Assembly (NCBI RefSeq): GCF_900129235.1
Contig: NZ_FQUV01000008.1
Span: 86,212-150,211 of the forward strand
Reading direction: 5' to 3'
Origin: Litoreibacter ascidiaceicola
Lineage (GTDB): Bacteria > Pseudomonadota > Alphaproteobacteria > Rhodobacterales > Rhodobacteraceae
DNA: 64,000 nucleotides
The stretch's first letter is position 1. Each line of letters opens with the position of its first letter. Both the position numbers and the translations under genes were made by a program. Under the pieces are notes generated by a model. The model did no database searches, was not told where the DNA came from, and worked only from the letters and a program-made list of their open reading frames with translations. Of the stretch, positions 42,844 through 51,405 are shown one piece after another.

Positions 42844-44262
42844 TTAGGCCCCCGGGCCACGCACTTCACAATCATGACCGCGCGCGCTGAGGCGTTGGCA
42901 CGCCAAGGTGGCTTTATTTTGCGACAGACCCACGAAATTGGCTTCCCATCCGCGCGGGCGATTTACGACCTTACGTAGCGCTTCGTCCAGCGTGTCGATT
43001 TCCTGCAATGCCGTTTTCAGCAAGAGCCGCTCGGCGGTGTTGCGCGTGGTGTAGTTGCCCAGAGAAATGGACCAATGACGCCCGCCTGACGTTGAGGCGC
43101 GGGTGATGATCCGGCGGGGCTGGGGCTTGCGCGCGGGCTCCGTGGTGTCGATGGCTGCTTGTACCAGGTTTTGCGGTTTCCGAATTGGTGTGACGACGGC
43201 TCCAGCGCTTGCAAGTTCTGTGCTTTGAGCGGCGCGGGTCGCCACCTCTGCACGGGCTTGGCTGACGTTATTGTCGACGCTCTCCACGATGGCGAGCAGC
43301 ATGTCCTCGGACGGCGCGCGGTCAGGTCGCTGCAACGGTCTTGGGCTGGAGCGACGCGCGGTGATGGTCGGGGCGACCTTGATGACCTTCGGCTCGATCA
43401 CGGTCTGTGCGGCAAGATTCGGACGGGTTGGTCTGCTCAACTTGGCGCGGGAGGGCGCGCGTTTGAAGCCCATGTCCAACAGCTCGGCGACGCGGGCATT
43501 GCGGGCGGCAGAGGATGTACCACCGAACACGGTGGCGATCACACGCTCGTTGCCACGCTCGGCGGAGGCGACGAGGTTGAAACCAGCGGCACGGGTATAG
43601 CCCGTCTTGATGCCGTCAGCGCCTTTGTAATTTTGCAAAAGGCGGCGGTTGGTGTTGGATACCTGCTTCACACCCGCATGAGTCGTCTGGCGGGAGAACA
43701 GGTTATAGTATTGCGGGTAGTCATAGATCAGGTGGCGACCAAGGGTTGTCATGTCACGGGCGGTGGACATATGGCCGTTTTCGGTCAGACCGTGAGCATT
43801 CTTGAAAGTGGTGTTGGTCATGCCAAGGGCTTTGGCCATGGCATTCATACGGCGTGCAAACGCGGCCTCGGAGCCGGAGACGGCTTCGCCAAGCGCGGTG
43901 GCAGCGTCATTGGCCGACTTCACGGATGCGGCCCGGATCAAATAGCGGATTGCAATGCGTTGGCCAGCCTTCAGGCCGAGTTTCGAAGGCTGCTCGGCGG
44001 CGGCTTTGCGGGAAATTTTAACCTTGGTGTCGAGTGTCAGCTCGCCCCGACGGATCGCGTCAAAGGTGACGTAGAGCGTCATCATCTTGGTCAAAGACGC
44101 TGGATGAAGTCGCGTGTCAGCGTTTCGTGCGTGAAGCACCTCGCCAGTGCGCGCGTCGATCACAAGCGCCGCATAGGGCGCTGCGTAGGTTGCCCCAGCC
44201 CAAGCGGATGCCACAAGAATAACCAGTCCTACACGGACTGCGTTCAAAAGACGTAAAACCAC
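42844..44262 (-). CDS. D-alanyl-D-alanine carboxypeptidase with C-terminal SPOR domain
   Basis: A 472-residue penicillin-binding protein of the DacC/DacF (S11) class that trims the terminal D-Ala from peptidoglycan stems. The signal peptide ends near TYAA (residue 28). The three catalytic motifs are SLTK (56-59), SAN (116-118) and KTG (219-221). A disordered Arg/Pro-rich linker (about 270-390) leads to a SPOR domain (about 395-470, HWSISLGNYTTRNTAERLL), which binds denuded glycan at the division septum. So the enzyme should be directed to the septum. It is convergent with yejF. Confidence 0.93.
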   Translation of the reverse strand: MVLRLLNAVRVGLVILVASAWAGATYAAPYAALVIDARTGEVLHARNADTRLHPASLTKMMTLYVTFDAIRRGELTLDTKVKISRKAAAEQPSKLGLKAGQRIAIRYLIRAASVKSANDAATALGEAVSGSEAAFARRMNAMAKALGMTNTTFKNAHGLTENGHMSTARDMTTLGRHLIYDYPQYYNLFSRQTTHAGVKQVSNTNRRLLQNYKGADGIKTGYTRAAGFNLVASAERGNERVIATVFGGTSSAARNARVAELLDMGFKRAPSRAKLSRPTRPNLAAQTVIEPKVIKVAPTITARRSSPRPLQRPDRAPSEDMLLAIVESVDNNVSQARAEVATRAAQSTELASAGAVVTPIRKPQNLVQAAIDTTEPARKPQPRRIITRASTSGGRHWSISLGNYTTRNTAERLLLKTALQEIDTLDEALRKVVNRPRGWEANFVGLSQNKATLACQRLSARGHDCEVRGPGA

Positions 44263-44418
44263 GACGTCTGCCCATTTTGCCTCGGGAATGACGTTGCATC
44301 CCCATTATTATTTTTCAGCCGATCACCGACCTTTGAAACACCGCTAGCACAAAGATCGGATTCAGAAAACAGTTTAGTTTCAGGCAGTTTGGGGGTGTCG
44401 TTGAAGTGTCTCACCCAC

Positions 44419-44451
44419 ATCTAGTGGCGGGGTCGTGGCGACCCACTAGAT
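44419..44451. other. Imperfect hairpin between carboxypeptidase and lipoprotein genes
   Basis: ATCTAGTG (44419-44426) pairs with CACTAGAT (44444-44451) and GGTCG (44431-44435) with CGACC (44439-44443), with a 4-base bulge. It lies between two minus-strand genes: after the lipoprotein stop (44467) and before the carboxypeptidase start. No T-run follows on the minus strand. Confidence 0.4.
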
Positions 44452-44466
44452 ATTTGGAAAAAGGTA

Positions 44467-44856
44467 TCAGGATGCCTCAGGAAACTCTAATTCACAGCGC
44501 TGTTGTTGCAGTAAACTTTCTCGCTTCAGCTCCGTTTCCTTCGCTTTGAGCGAGCGTAGTTTGCGCCGTTCCTGATCCAGATCGACAGCCACAGGCTTCT
44601 TGGTCGTCACAGGCTGCGGGTAATTACAGAAACTGAATCGCCCGTCGCCGCCTATTCCGGTGCCGACGCAAAAATTGGTGTAAATCACCGTGCGTGTTTC
44701 GGTTTGAATGGCATAGCCCCGATCAATGGTGGCCTGCGTATCGGCAATGAGCGCTTGCACGATGCGCAAATCCTTGACCGCATCTTGCATGCAGGTTTCG
44801 CGTGGGCTGGCGCAGGCGGACAGCAATAAAAGCGGGACAATCAGAATTTTTCTCAT
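44467..44856 (-). CDS. Small lipoprotein of unknown function
   Basis: A 129-residue predicted lipoprotein. MRKILIVPLLLLSACAS at 44856 gives a short signal with lipobox LSAC, cysteine at residue 15. The longer open frame upstream runs antisense through hemF and is not used. The mature part is helical and carries DAVKDLRIVQALIADTQATI and a C-terminal coiled-coil-like stretch rich in Lys, Arg and Glu. Two further cysteines lie between (VGTG.. region, SFCNY). No family is recognised. It is divergent from hemF. Confidence 0.7.
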   Translation of the reverse strand: MRKILIVPLLLLSACASPRETCMQDAVKDLRIVQALIADTQATIDRGYAIQTETRTVIYTNFCVGTGIGGDGRFSFCNYPQPVTTKKPVAVDLDQERRKLRSLKAKETELKRESLLQQQRCELEFPEAS

Positions 44857-44947
44857 GAGACCATAATACTCCAGCTGCGACGCCAAGGGAACGTGACACT
44901 TGTCGCCGACAAATGTTAGCACGACGTGAAGCAAATAGGACAAGCCT

Positions 44948-45838
44948 GTGACTAACGATTTCGACGCCAAGAAAGCCCAAGCCTCTGTATGGTTCCGAAG
45001 CCTGCGCGACAATATCGTTGCCGCCTTCGAAGGCTTGGAAAATACCCAGACCGAAGGGCCGTTTGCGGACCAGCCAGCGGGAGCGTTTGAAGTGACCAAG
45101 ACCACGCGCAGCTCTGACGACGGATCAGATGCGGGCGGTGGTTTGATGAGCGTGATGCGCGGCGGGCGCGTATTCGAGAAGGTCGGTGTGAATGTCTCGA
45201 CGGTCTACGGCACGTTGGGCGAGCGGGCGCAGAAGGCCATGGCCGCACGGGGCGTGCCAGGGATGGCGGAGGACCCGCGGTTCTGGGCGTCGGGAATTTC
45301 GCTGGTGGCCCACATGCAGAACCCGCAAACACCAGCCGTTCACATGAACACCCGCATGTTCTGGACGCCGGGTGCGTGGTGGTTTGGGGGTGGGTCGGAC
45401 CTGAACCCTTGCATCGAGCGTGAGGAAGACACTGCGTTTTTCCACAATGTGTTGAAAGAGTACTGCGACAAGCATGACGCCGGTTATTACCCGCGGTTCA
45501 AGGAATGGGCGGACGAGTATTTCTATGTTCCGCATCGTCACCGCGCGCGTGGCGTTGGTGGCATCTTTTATGACGATCTGAACACCGGTGATTGGGATGC
45601 GGATTTTGCGTTCACGCAGGATGTGGGCCGCGCATTTCTACCGGCGTTTATGGGGGTTACGGAAAAATGGCGGGATGCACCGTGGTCAGAGGCCGACAAG
45701 GAGGCGCAACTGGCGCATCGCGGGCTGTATGCGGAATACAACCTCGTCTACGATCGTGGGACCAAGTTCGGGCTGGAGACGGGTCATGACGCCAATGCGG
45801 TATTGATGAGCCTGCCGCCTGTCGCGAAGTGGTATTGA
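44948..45838 (+). CDS. hemF: Coproporphyrinogen III oxidase, oxygen-dependent
   Basis: HemF decarboxylates coproporphyrinogen III to protoporphyrinogen IX with O2. The 296 residues match the family; GGRVFEKVGVN, the AVHMNTRMFW strand, WFGGGSDLNP and RHRARGVGGIFYDDLN are conserved signature segments. It starts at GTG with AGGA upstream. hemE and hemC lie a few kilobases downstream. The aerobic enzyme fits an oxygen-respiring marine bacterium; an anaerobic counterpart is not in the window. Confidence 0.97.
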   Translation: MTNDFDAKKAQASVWFRSLRDNIVAAFEGLENTQTEGPFADQPAGAFEVTKTTRSSDDGSDAGGGLMSVMRGGRVFEKVGVNVSTVYGTLGERAQKAMAARGVPGMAEDPRFWASGISLVAHMQNPQTPAVHMNTRMFWTPGAWWFGGGSDLNPCIEREEDTAFFHNVLKEYCDKHDAGYYPRFKEWADEYFYVPHRHRARGVGGIFYDDLNTGDWDADFAFTQDVGRAFLPAFMGVTEKWRDAPWSEADKEAQLAHRGLYAEYNLVYDRGTKFGLETGHDANAVLMSLPPVAKWY

Positions 45839-45868
45839 GTTTCGCCGCGCTGGCGCGCGTCGACCGGC

Positions 45869-45920
45869 CGGGGGACTTCATCCCCCGGACCCCCTGAGAA
45901 TATTTTTGCCAAGATGAAAA
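45869..45920 (+). repeat. Hairpin plus ATATTTTTGCC box, copy D
   Basis: CCGGGGGA (45869-45876) pairs with TCCCCCGG (45882-45889). After a CCCCCTGA spacer comes the 22-base box at 45899-45920, identical to that of copy A (25842-25863). It follows the hemF stop by 31 bases and could act as its terminator. It ends 12 bases before the convergent channel gene. Confidence 0.65.
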
Positions 45921-45931
45921 GCGGGGAGGGG

Positions 45932-47332
45932 TCAGGCTTTGTCTGACAAAAGGTCCGCGCCGTCTTCTTCGGTGACCACGGCGTCGGCGGTGGCTTGTTC
46001 GACGTCGCTTTGTTCGTTGAGCAGGTTGCCCTCAACCTCCGGCATTGCATCGTCTGCGGCGGCCGCAGCGGCGACTTGCTTAGCGCCTTCGGAAAACTCC
46101 TGACTGGCGATGGCGAGCGCGGATTTCTCGGCGGCCCCTTCGAGTTGCAGGACCGGAACGCCTTGTGGAAAAATGATTTCCCGTGCGTCGTCGGGCATGG
46201 AGACGCCTTCCTCGGTCAACCGCTTGGTAACCTGGCGCAGCAGGGCAGATTTGACCTTGAGGACGGAGAAGTCCTTGGCGTTCACCCAGTAGTAAGCCTT
46301 GATGTTCACCGTAGAGCTGCCGAGGCCGTCGACGAGAATCATCGGCTCCGGCTGGTTCAGCACGGCTTCGTGGCCCGCGATCACCTCGAGGATCAGGCTT
46401 TGGGCACGGGCAACCGATACATCGTACCCGACCCCGATCACCAGCGTGTCGCGGCGGTTGGCAGAACTGGTGTAGTTGACGATCGTGCTTTTGAAGATCA
46501 TCGCGTTGGGGATCTGGATGTGGTTGCCTTCGGGGCTGAGGAGCACGGTCGAGCGTGTGTTCATCGAGCGCACCGAGCCTGCCATGCCTGCCACTTCGAT
46601 GTAGTCACCGGACTGGAACGGGCGGCGAATGGACAGCAGCAGCGACGCCAGAAAGTTTTCTGCGATGTCGCGAAAGGCAAAACCGACGACGATGCCGATC
46701 ACCCCCGCGCCACCGACAACAGAGACGGCGATTTGCGTGAGGCCCGCCACCTGCAACACCACGAACAACCCGATCAGGAATATCGGCAGCGCGATGGCGC
46801 GGCTGACGATGTCGCGCAGGAAAGGCGACGCGATGCCGCTCAAAAGCCAGCGGCGGATTCCCCTGGCCGCGAGCGATGACAGCCACCATGTCAGCGGCAG
46901 GATGATTAATGCCAGTACGATCAAGGGGAGAGAGGTGACGATACGTTTCCCAACAGATTTGATCTCACCCAGTGCGGGGGCAAAGGACCAGTTGGCCTCT
47001 TGCACCACCTGAATGCGGTTGACGACCGCGACCACGTCTTGAGTTTGTGACGCGAGATCGCGTGCCCATCGTTTATGATCGGCATTGGTGGTGCGCCCGT
47101 CGAGGAAGACGATGCCGTCCTTCACTTCGACACGCGAAAACTTGTACCAGCCGGTCGAGCGGAGGATGCCGACGATCCGGTCGGCGATCTGCTCGTCCCG
47201 CGCCGTAGGTTCGACCGAGACGGCTTGTGACGGGGACGTCACGTCCTGGCCGTCGCTTGATGCCTCTTGCGACAGGGCGGGGATGGACAGGGCGAAAACG
47301 GCGCAGAGCGCGAACAGGATACGAGTCATCAT
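45932..47332 (-). CDS. MscS-type mechanosensitive channel with N-terminal BON-like domain
   Basis: A 466-residue protein. The signal peptide (about residues 1-21) is followed by a BON-like domain (about 40-110, ending DVVAVVNRIQV). Three membrane helices come next (about 130-225), the last being the glycine- and alanine-rich pore helix VVGGAGVIGIVVGFAFRDIAENF in part. The cytoplasmic vestibule follows, with FQSGDYIEVAGMAGSVRSM. MscS channels release solutes on hypo-osmotic shock. The BON domain, here periplasmic, may contact membrane or cell wall. The C-terminal tail is acidic. Confidence 0.88.
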   Translation of the reverse strand: MMTRILFALCAVFALSIPALSQEASSDGQDVTSPSQAVSVEPTARDEQIADRIVGILRSTGWYKFSRVEVKDGIVFLDGRTTNADHKRWARDLASQTQDVVAVVNRIQVVQEANWSFAPALGEIKSVGKRIVTSLPLIVLALIILPLTWWLSSLAARGIRRWLLSGIASPFLRDIVSRAIALPIFLIGLFVVLQVAGLTQIAVSVVGGAGVIGIVVGFAFRDIAENFLASLLLSIRRPFQSGDYIEVAGMAGSVRSMNTRSTVLLSPEGNHIQIPNAMIFKSTIVNYTSSANRRDTLVIGVGYDVSVARAQSLILEVIAGHEAVLNQPEPMILVDGLGSSTVNIKAYYWVNAKDFSVLKVKSALLRQVTKRLTEEGVSMPDDAREIIFPQGVPVLQLEGAAEKSALAIASQEFSEGAKQVAAAAAADDAMPEVEGNLLNEQSDVEQATADAVVTEEDGADLLSDKA

Positions 47333-47382
47333 GCGCCTGACCCTAGCGGGACGGGCGGTTGGTGTTCCAGTGAAATATGCGC

Positions 47383-48426
47383 CTAGGCCGACGCGGTTTC
47401 GCGGACGGTGTCGATCATCAGTTGCACATTGTCAGGGTTGGCGTCGGGGGTGATGCCGTGGCCGAGGTTGAAGATGTGCGGGCCTTTGGAAAAGGCTTTG
47501 ACGATGGCGCGGGTCTCCTCGACGAGATCCTTCCCGCCGGTCACCATGTGGCGCGAAGCAAGGTTGCCCTGAACGCAGCCATCGACCTGAACGTTTGCGG
47601 CGGCCCAATCGGCGGAGACGGAATTGTCGAGCGCTACGCAATCTGCACCCGTTGCTTTGGCAAACCCGATGTAGTTGTCGCCAGCTTCGCGGGGGAAGGC
47701 GATGATTGGCGTGTTCGGGTGGCGGGCTTTCAGTGCGGTAATGATCTTTGTTGTAGGGGCGAGGGCGTATTTGTTGAACGCATCGCCGGACAGCGAACCC
47801 GCCCAACTGTCGAACAATTTCACCACTTCGGCACCCGCGTCGATCTGCGCGGACAGGTATTCGATGGTGGCGTCAGTCAGCAGTTCGATCAAGGCGTCGA
47901 ACACCTCGGGCTGTTCGATCCGCAGCTTGTGGGCGGGGGCTTGATCGGGTGTGCCCTGGCCCGCAATCATGTAAGTGGCCACGGTCCACGGGGCACCTGC
48001 GAAACCGATCAGCGTAGTGGTCTTGGGGAGCTCGCCTGCAAGGTTGCGTACCGTTTGGTAGATCGGCGACAGATGCTCGTGCACGTCTGACGGGCCTTTG
48101 AGTTTGGCGAAGTCGGCGGCGCTGGTCACGGTTGACAGGCGCGGGCCTTCGCCCGTGACGAACCACAGATCCGCCCCCAAGGCTTGCGGCAGCAGCAAGA
48201 TGTCGGCGAACAGAATGGCCGCGTCGAAGTCGAAGCGGCGGAGCGGTTGAAGTGTGACCTCGGTCGCCAAATCAGGGTTGTAGCACAGCGACAGGAAGTC
48301 GCCGGCCTGCGCGCGGGTCGCCTTGTATTCTGGCAGATACCGACCCGCCTGGCGCATCATCCAGATCGGTGGCGTATCCAGTGTTTCGCCTGCCAATGCA
48401 CGCATGATTTTCTTCTGCTCGGCCAT
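47383..48426 (-). CDS. hemE: Uroporphyrinogen decarboxylase
   Basis: HemE converts uroporphyrinogen III to coproporphyrinogen III. The 347-residue protein has the signature [16 protein letters not shown] near its start and [14 protein letters not shown] in the middle. I begin at the ATG at 48426, 7 bases after AGGAG; the GTG six bases upstream is too close to that site. It is divergent from hemC, a pairing common in Rhodobacterales, with about 100 bases between for both promoters. Confidence 0.97.
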   Translation of the reverse strand: MAEQKKIMRALAGETLDTPPIWMMRQAGRYLPEYKATRAQAGDFLSLCYNPDLATEVTLQPLRRFDFDAAILFADILLLPQALGADLWFVTGEGPRLSTVTSAADFAKLKGPSDVHEHLSPIYQTVRNLAGELPKTTTLIGFAGAPWTVATYMIAGQGTPDQAPAHKLRIEQPEVFDALIELLTDATIEYLSAQIDAGAEVVKLFDSWAGSLSGDAFNKYALAPTTKIITALKARHPNTPIIAFPREAGDNYIGFAKATGADCVALDNSVSADWAAANVQVDGCVQGNLASRHMVTGGKDLVEETRAIVKAFSKGPHIFNLGHGITPDANPDNVQLMIDTVRETASA

Positions 48427-48526
48427 GGCCACACTCCTTATGTTGCGACCTCTTGTCCGCGCTCGGGTGACCGAATGTCAAGGCGACAGCTTGTCAGCAT
48501 AAGTGCGCCCATTTAAGCAGGCTGTC

Positions 48527-49474
48527 ATGGCAATGAACCTACCCACCCCGACCTCACCCTTGCGGATTGGCACCCGCGGATCACCGCTTGCTCTGGCGCA
48601 GGCCTACGAGACGCGTGCGCGGCTTATGGCGGCGTTTGATTTGCCGGAAGAGGCGTTCGTCGTTGTGGTGATCAAGACCACGGGTGACGCCGTTCTGGAC
48701 CGGTCGTTAAAAGAGATTGGCGGCAAGGGGCTGTTCACCCGAGAGATCGAGGAGGACTTGTTGTCGGTCAAGATCGACATTGCTGTCCACTCGATGAAGG
48801 ACATGCCGGTGGAGCAACCGCAGGGCTTGCTGCTCGACACTTACCTGCCGCGCGAAGACGAGCGCGATGCGTTTGTGTCATTCAAGGCGAAAAGCATTGC
48901 GGATTTGGCGGTCGGCGAAACGGTCGGAACGTCGTCGTTGAGACGGCGTGCGCAGATTTTAAACCGCCGCCCTGATCTGAATGTGGTGGAGTTTCGTGGC
49001 AATGTGCAGACACGGCTGAAGAAACTGGATGCCGGGGTCGCGACGTGTACTTTCCTTGCGATGGCGGGGCTGAACCGGCTTGCGATGGATGGCGTTCCTG
49101 CGACCAGCATAGCAACCGACGAGATGCTTCCTGCCGTCGCACAAGGCGCGATCGGGATTGAGCGACGCGAGGATGATACCCGCGTGGCAGAGATGCTTGC
49201 CGCGATCCATGATGTTCCCACAGGTCAGAGGCTGGCTTGCGAGCGGGCCTATCTGGCGCAATTGGAGGGCTCTTGCGAGACGCCGATCGCCGGTTTGGCG
49301 GAGTTGAAGGGGGGAACTGTGCAATTCCGTGCCGAGATTTTGCGCCCTGACGGATCAGAAGCATTGAGTGATGCTGAAACCGCTTCGATCGAAGATGCTG
49401 CCGAGATGGGCCGTGCGGTGGCAGACCGGTTGACCGCGCGAGCGCCAAAGAACTTCTTTGATTGGCGGAGCTAG
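48527..49474 (+). CDS. hemC: Hydroxymethylbilane synthase (porphobilinogen deaminase)
   Basis: HemC joins four porphobilinogen units into hydroxymethylbilane. The 315 residues include RIGTRGSPLALAQA at the start, the catalytic aspartate region VHSMKDMP and the dipyrromethane-cofactor cysteine in LEGSCETPIAG. The ATG at 48527 is chosen with GCAGG just upstream; an ATG two codons later is also possible. No hemD follows within the window. It is divergent from hemE. Confidence 0.96.
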   Translation: MAMNLPTPTSPLRIGTRGSPLALAQAYETRARLMAAFDLPEEAFVVVVIKTTGDAVLDRSLKEIGGKGLFTREIEEDLLSVKIDIAVHSMKDMPVEQPQGLLLDTYLPREDERDAFVSFKAKSIADLAVGETVGTSSLRRRAQILNRRPDLNVVEFRGNVQTRLKKLDAGVATCTFLAMAGLNRLAMDGVPATSIATDEMLPAVAQGAIGIERREDDTRVAEMLAAIHDVPTGQRLACERAYLAQLEGSCETPIAGLAELKGGTVQFRAEILRPDGSEALSDAETASIEDAAEMGRAVADRLTARAPKNFFDWRS

Positions 49475-49642
49475 CCCGAGATCGGGTTAAGGTGCCACAA
49501 AGGGCTGCCAAGCGAATGCACCGGCATCGTTTCGCCCAACCTAAATCGCAAAATTGCCATAATTTAAGAGGATTGTTCCAACCACGCGAAGGAAAATTTG
49601 CGTGAGTTTTAACAATTTACTCAGGATTTAGGAGGTCAGAGA

Positions 49643-49984
49643 ATGGAACATGGACGTCTTCAGCCGATGAAGGGTGCCTCCGGTCGGGAGAAAACAGCCT
49701 TTACAATGAAAACGATCAAAGAGCTATTGGAAGAAGAGGCGTTGAAGAAGACTCAAACGCCGATGCCGCTTCCAACTGTGCCAGAAGTGCAAGAGCCAGA
49801 AGCCGCAGCGCCAAGCGCTCCTGAACCATCTGCCGAGGCCGCAGCGCCAGCAGTCGAGGCTGAAAAACCAGCGGCGCCAAAAGCAGCTGCCTTACCACCG
49901 ATTCCCCCCGCACCTGTTGCGCAGGCTGCTGAACAACCAGCGGAAAAACCGCGCTCGTTGCTCGGGCGTCTGATCGGTAGCTAA
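49643..49984 (+). CDS. Pro/Ala-rich protein of unknown function
   Basis: A 113-residue protein with an excellent AGGAGG ribosome-binding site 7 bases before its ATG. Residues 22-36 form a charged helix (MKTIKELLEEEALKK). Residues 40-100 are low in complexity, rich in Pro, Ala and Glu and probably disordered. The end PRSLLGRLIGS could be a short amphipathic helix. There is no signal peptide. No family is recognised; the two small helices joined by a flexible linker suggest an adaptor. It is followed by a bidirectional terminator. Confidence 0.6.
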   Translation: MEHGRLQPMKGASGREKTAFTMKTIKELLEEEALKKTQTPMPLPTVPEVQEPEAAAPSAPEPSAEAAAPAVEAEKPAAPKAAALPPIPPAPVAQAAEQPAEKPRSLLGRLIGS

Positions 49985-50056
49985 CTGGCGCGTTGATCAA
50001 CGTCTGCGAAGTTGCTCGAATGTTTGAGCATTTAGCGTTGGTTGATATTGGAATTA

Positions 50057-50088
50057 AAAAAGGCCGCTCCCGAGAGAGCGGCCTTTTT
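50057..50088. terminator. Bidirectional Rho-independent terminator
   Basis: AAAAAGGCCGCTC (50057-50069) pairs perfectly with GAGCGGCCTTTTT (50076-50088). It has A-runs and T-runs on the correct sides for both strands and sits between two convergent genes, the Pro/Ala-rich gene and rpmJ. Confidence 0.92.
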
Positions 50089-50133
50089 CTGTTCAGTCCA
50101 AAACGCCGAAGCGCTCAAGCTTGGCCCAAGAAA

Positions 50134-50259
50134 TTAACCTTGGCGGGCTTTAAAGCGAGGCTGGGTTTTGTTGATCACGTAAACGCGGCCTTTGCGGCGC
50201 ACGACCCGGCAATCCCGGTGGCGCGACTTCAGGGAGCGAAGTGAGTTCTTAACCTTCAT
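50134..50259 (-). CDS. rpmJ: Ribosomal protein L36, zinc-free form
   Basis: A 41-residue protein of the large ribosomal subunit, reading [20 protein letters not shown] at the start and ending in [10 protein letters not shown]. The zinc form of L36 has three Cys and one His; here only one cysteine (C17) remains, so this is the zinc-independent type, the usual one in this bacterial group. AGGAG lies upstream on the minus strand (AGGAGAAGAGAC then ATG). A bidirectional terminator follows. Confidence 0.96.
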   Translation of the reverse strand: MKVKNSLRSLKSRHRDCRVVRRKGRVYVINKTQPRFKARQG

Positions 50260-50316
50260 GTCTCTTCTCCTATTCGTCCAGCGCGGTAGGGCGCCTTCAA
50301 TTACAATTCGTTCAGA

Positions 50317-50391
50317 TGGTGGGCACTACTGGGATCGAACCAGTGACCACTTCGATGTCAACGAAGTGCTCTACCGCTGAGCTAAGCGCCC
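50317..50391 (-). tRNA. tRNA-Val (anticodon GAC)
   Basis: On the minus strand, GGGCGCT pairs with AGTGCCC as acceptor stem (one G-U pair). The D arm is AGCTCAGCGGTAGAGC. CTTCG and CGAAG close a 7-base loop TTGACAT with anticodon GAC, and GGTTCGATCCC forms the T arm. The discriminator is A and CCA is encoded, giving 75 bases. Confidence 0.97.
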
Positions 50392-50541
50392 ATCTGACCT
50401 TCATTTTCCGATCCTATCCCACAGCAAAGGGGACGCAGCCGGAGCACGTTGGTCCGCGCTCTATAGAAGGAGTCGGAATGCTGTTCAAGGGCTTTTGAAT
50501 GCGCAATTTTTAGCCCTATACTCTAGGCAACAGGAGCGGGC

Positions 50542-51402
50542 ATGACGAACGACGCTTACACATTGACCCTACCAGAGGTCCAAACCAGTTACATGGTCTT
50601 TTCCAGCCCGCATAGTGGGCGGAATTATAGCCGCGCATTTCTGCGGCGCACGGTGCTGGACGATTTACAGATACGCTCATCGGAAGATGCGTTCGTGGAC
50701 AGGCTGGTCGCTCCTGCGGCCAAGTATGGCTCGCCCTTTCTGGCGGCGAATATGCCTAGGGCCTTTCTTGACCTGAACCGCGCCTGCGACGAGTTGGATC
50801 CCGCAGTTGTGCAAGGCGTGCGCCGACCTGGCCACAACCCTCGGATTGCGTCGGGGCTTGGAGTTATCCCAAGGGTCGTCGCGAACGGGCGGGCAATTTA
50901 CGCGGGGAAACTGTCGATAGAGGAGGCCAGTGCGCGGATCGAGCAGTACTGGCATCCGTATCACAAATGCCTTGGGACCCTGATGGAGGAAACCAACCGG
51001 ACCTTCGGGCGCGCGGTGTTGGTCGACTTCCATTCTATGCCCCATGAAGCCGTGCAATCTGTGGCGCAGGTGGGGTTTTCCCGCCCTGAGGTGGTGCTAG
51101 GTGACCGTTTCGGCGCGGCGGCTGGTGGCGACATCGTTGACCGGATCGAGACCATATTTCTTGAGGCCGGATTGCGGGTCAGCCGGAACGCACCCTTTGC
51201 AGGGGCATATATAACGCAGGTCTACGGTCGTCCGTCGCGTGGCCATCATGCGATCCAGATCGAGATCGACCGCGCCCTATATATGAACGAGCAGTTTGTC
51301 AGGCCGAACGGCAATTTCGACAGCTTTTGCCAGTTGATGGAAAACGTCGTCGCGGAGATTGCGGATCTGGGCCGCCAAGAGCTGCCCTTGGCCGCCGAAT
51401 AG
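50542..51402 (+). CDS. N-formylglutamate amidohydrolase family protein
   Basis: A 286-residue zinc hydrolase of the N-formylglutamate deformylase family (HutG-like). VFSSPHSGRNYS, the DFHSMPH motif and a GHHAIQIEIDRALYMNE segment are conserved; the His and Glu in these are the likely metal ligands and catalytic residues. GGAG lies 6 bases before the ATG. There are no histidine-degradation genes beside it, so its true substrate may be another N-acyl amino acid. It ends 3 bases from the convergent dinB stop. Confidence 0.88.
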   Translation: MTNDAYTLTLPEVQTSYMVFSSPHSGRNYSRAFLRRTVLDDLQIRSSEDAFVDRLVAPAAKYGSPFLAANMPRAFLDLNRACDELDPAVVQGVRRPGHNPRIASGLGVIPRVVANGRAIYAGKLSIEEASARIEQYWHPYHKCLGTLMEETNRTFGRAVLVDFHSMPHEAVQSVAQVGFSRPEVVLGDRFGAAAGGDIVDRIETIFLEAGLRVSRNAPFAGAYITQVYGRPSRGHHAIQIEIDRALYMNEQFVRPNGNFDSFCQLMENVVAEIADLGRQELPLAAE

Positions 51403-51405
51403 ACG

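Noticed and set aside
47383..48426. hemE as a marker of the chromosome origin
   Set aside because: In Caulobacter the origin is beside hemE, but here the flanks of hemE hold hemC and an MscS gene, with no cluster of DnaA boxes seen.
48427..48526. FNR-type operator between hemE and hemC
   Set aside because: No TTGAN6TCAA match is present; TTGTC and GTCAA fragments nearby are too degenerate.
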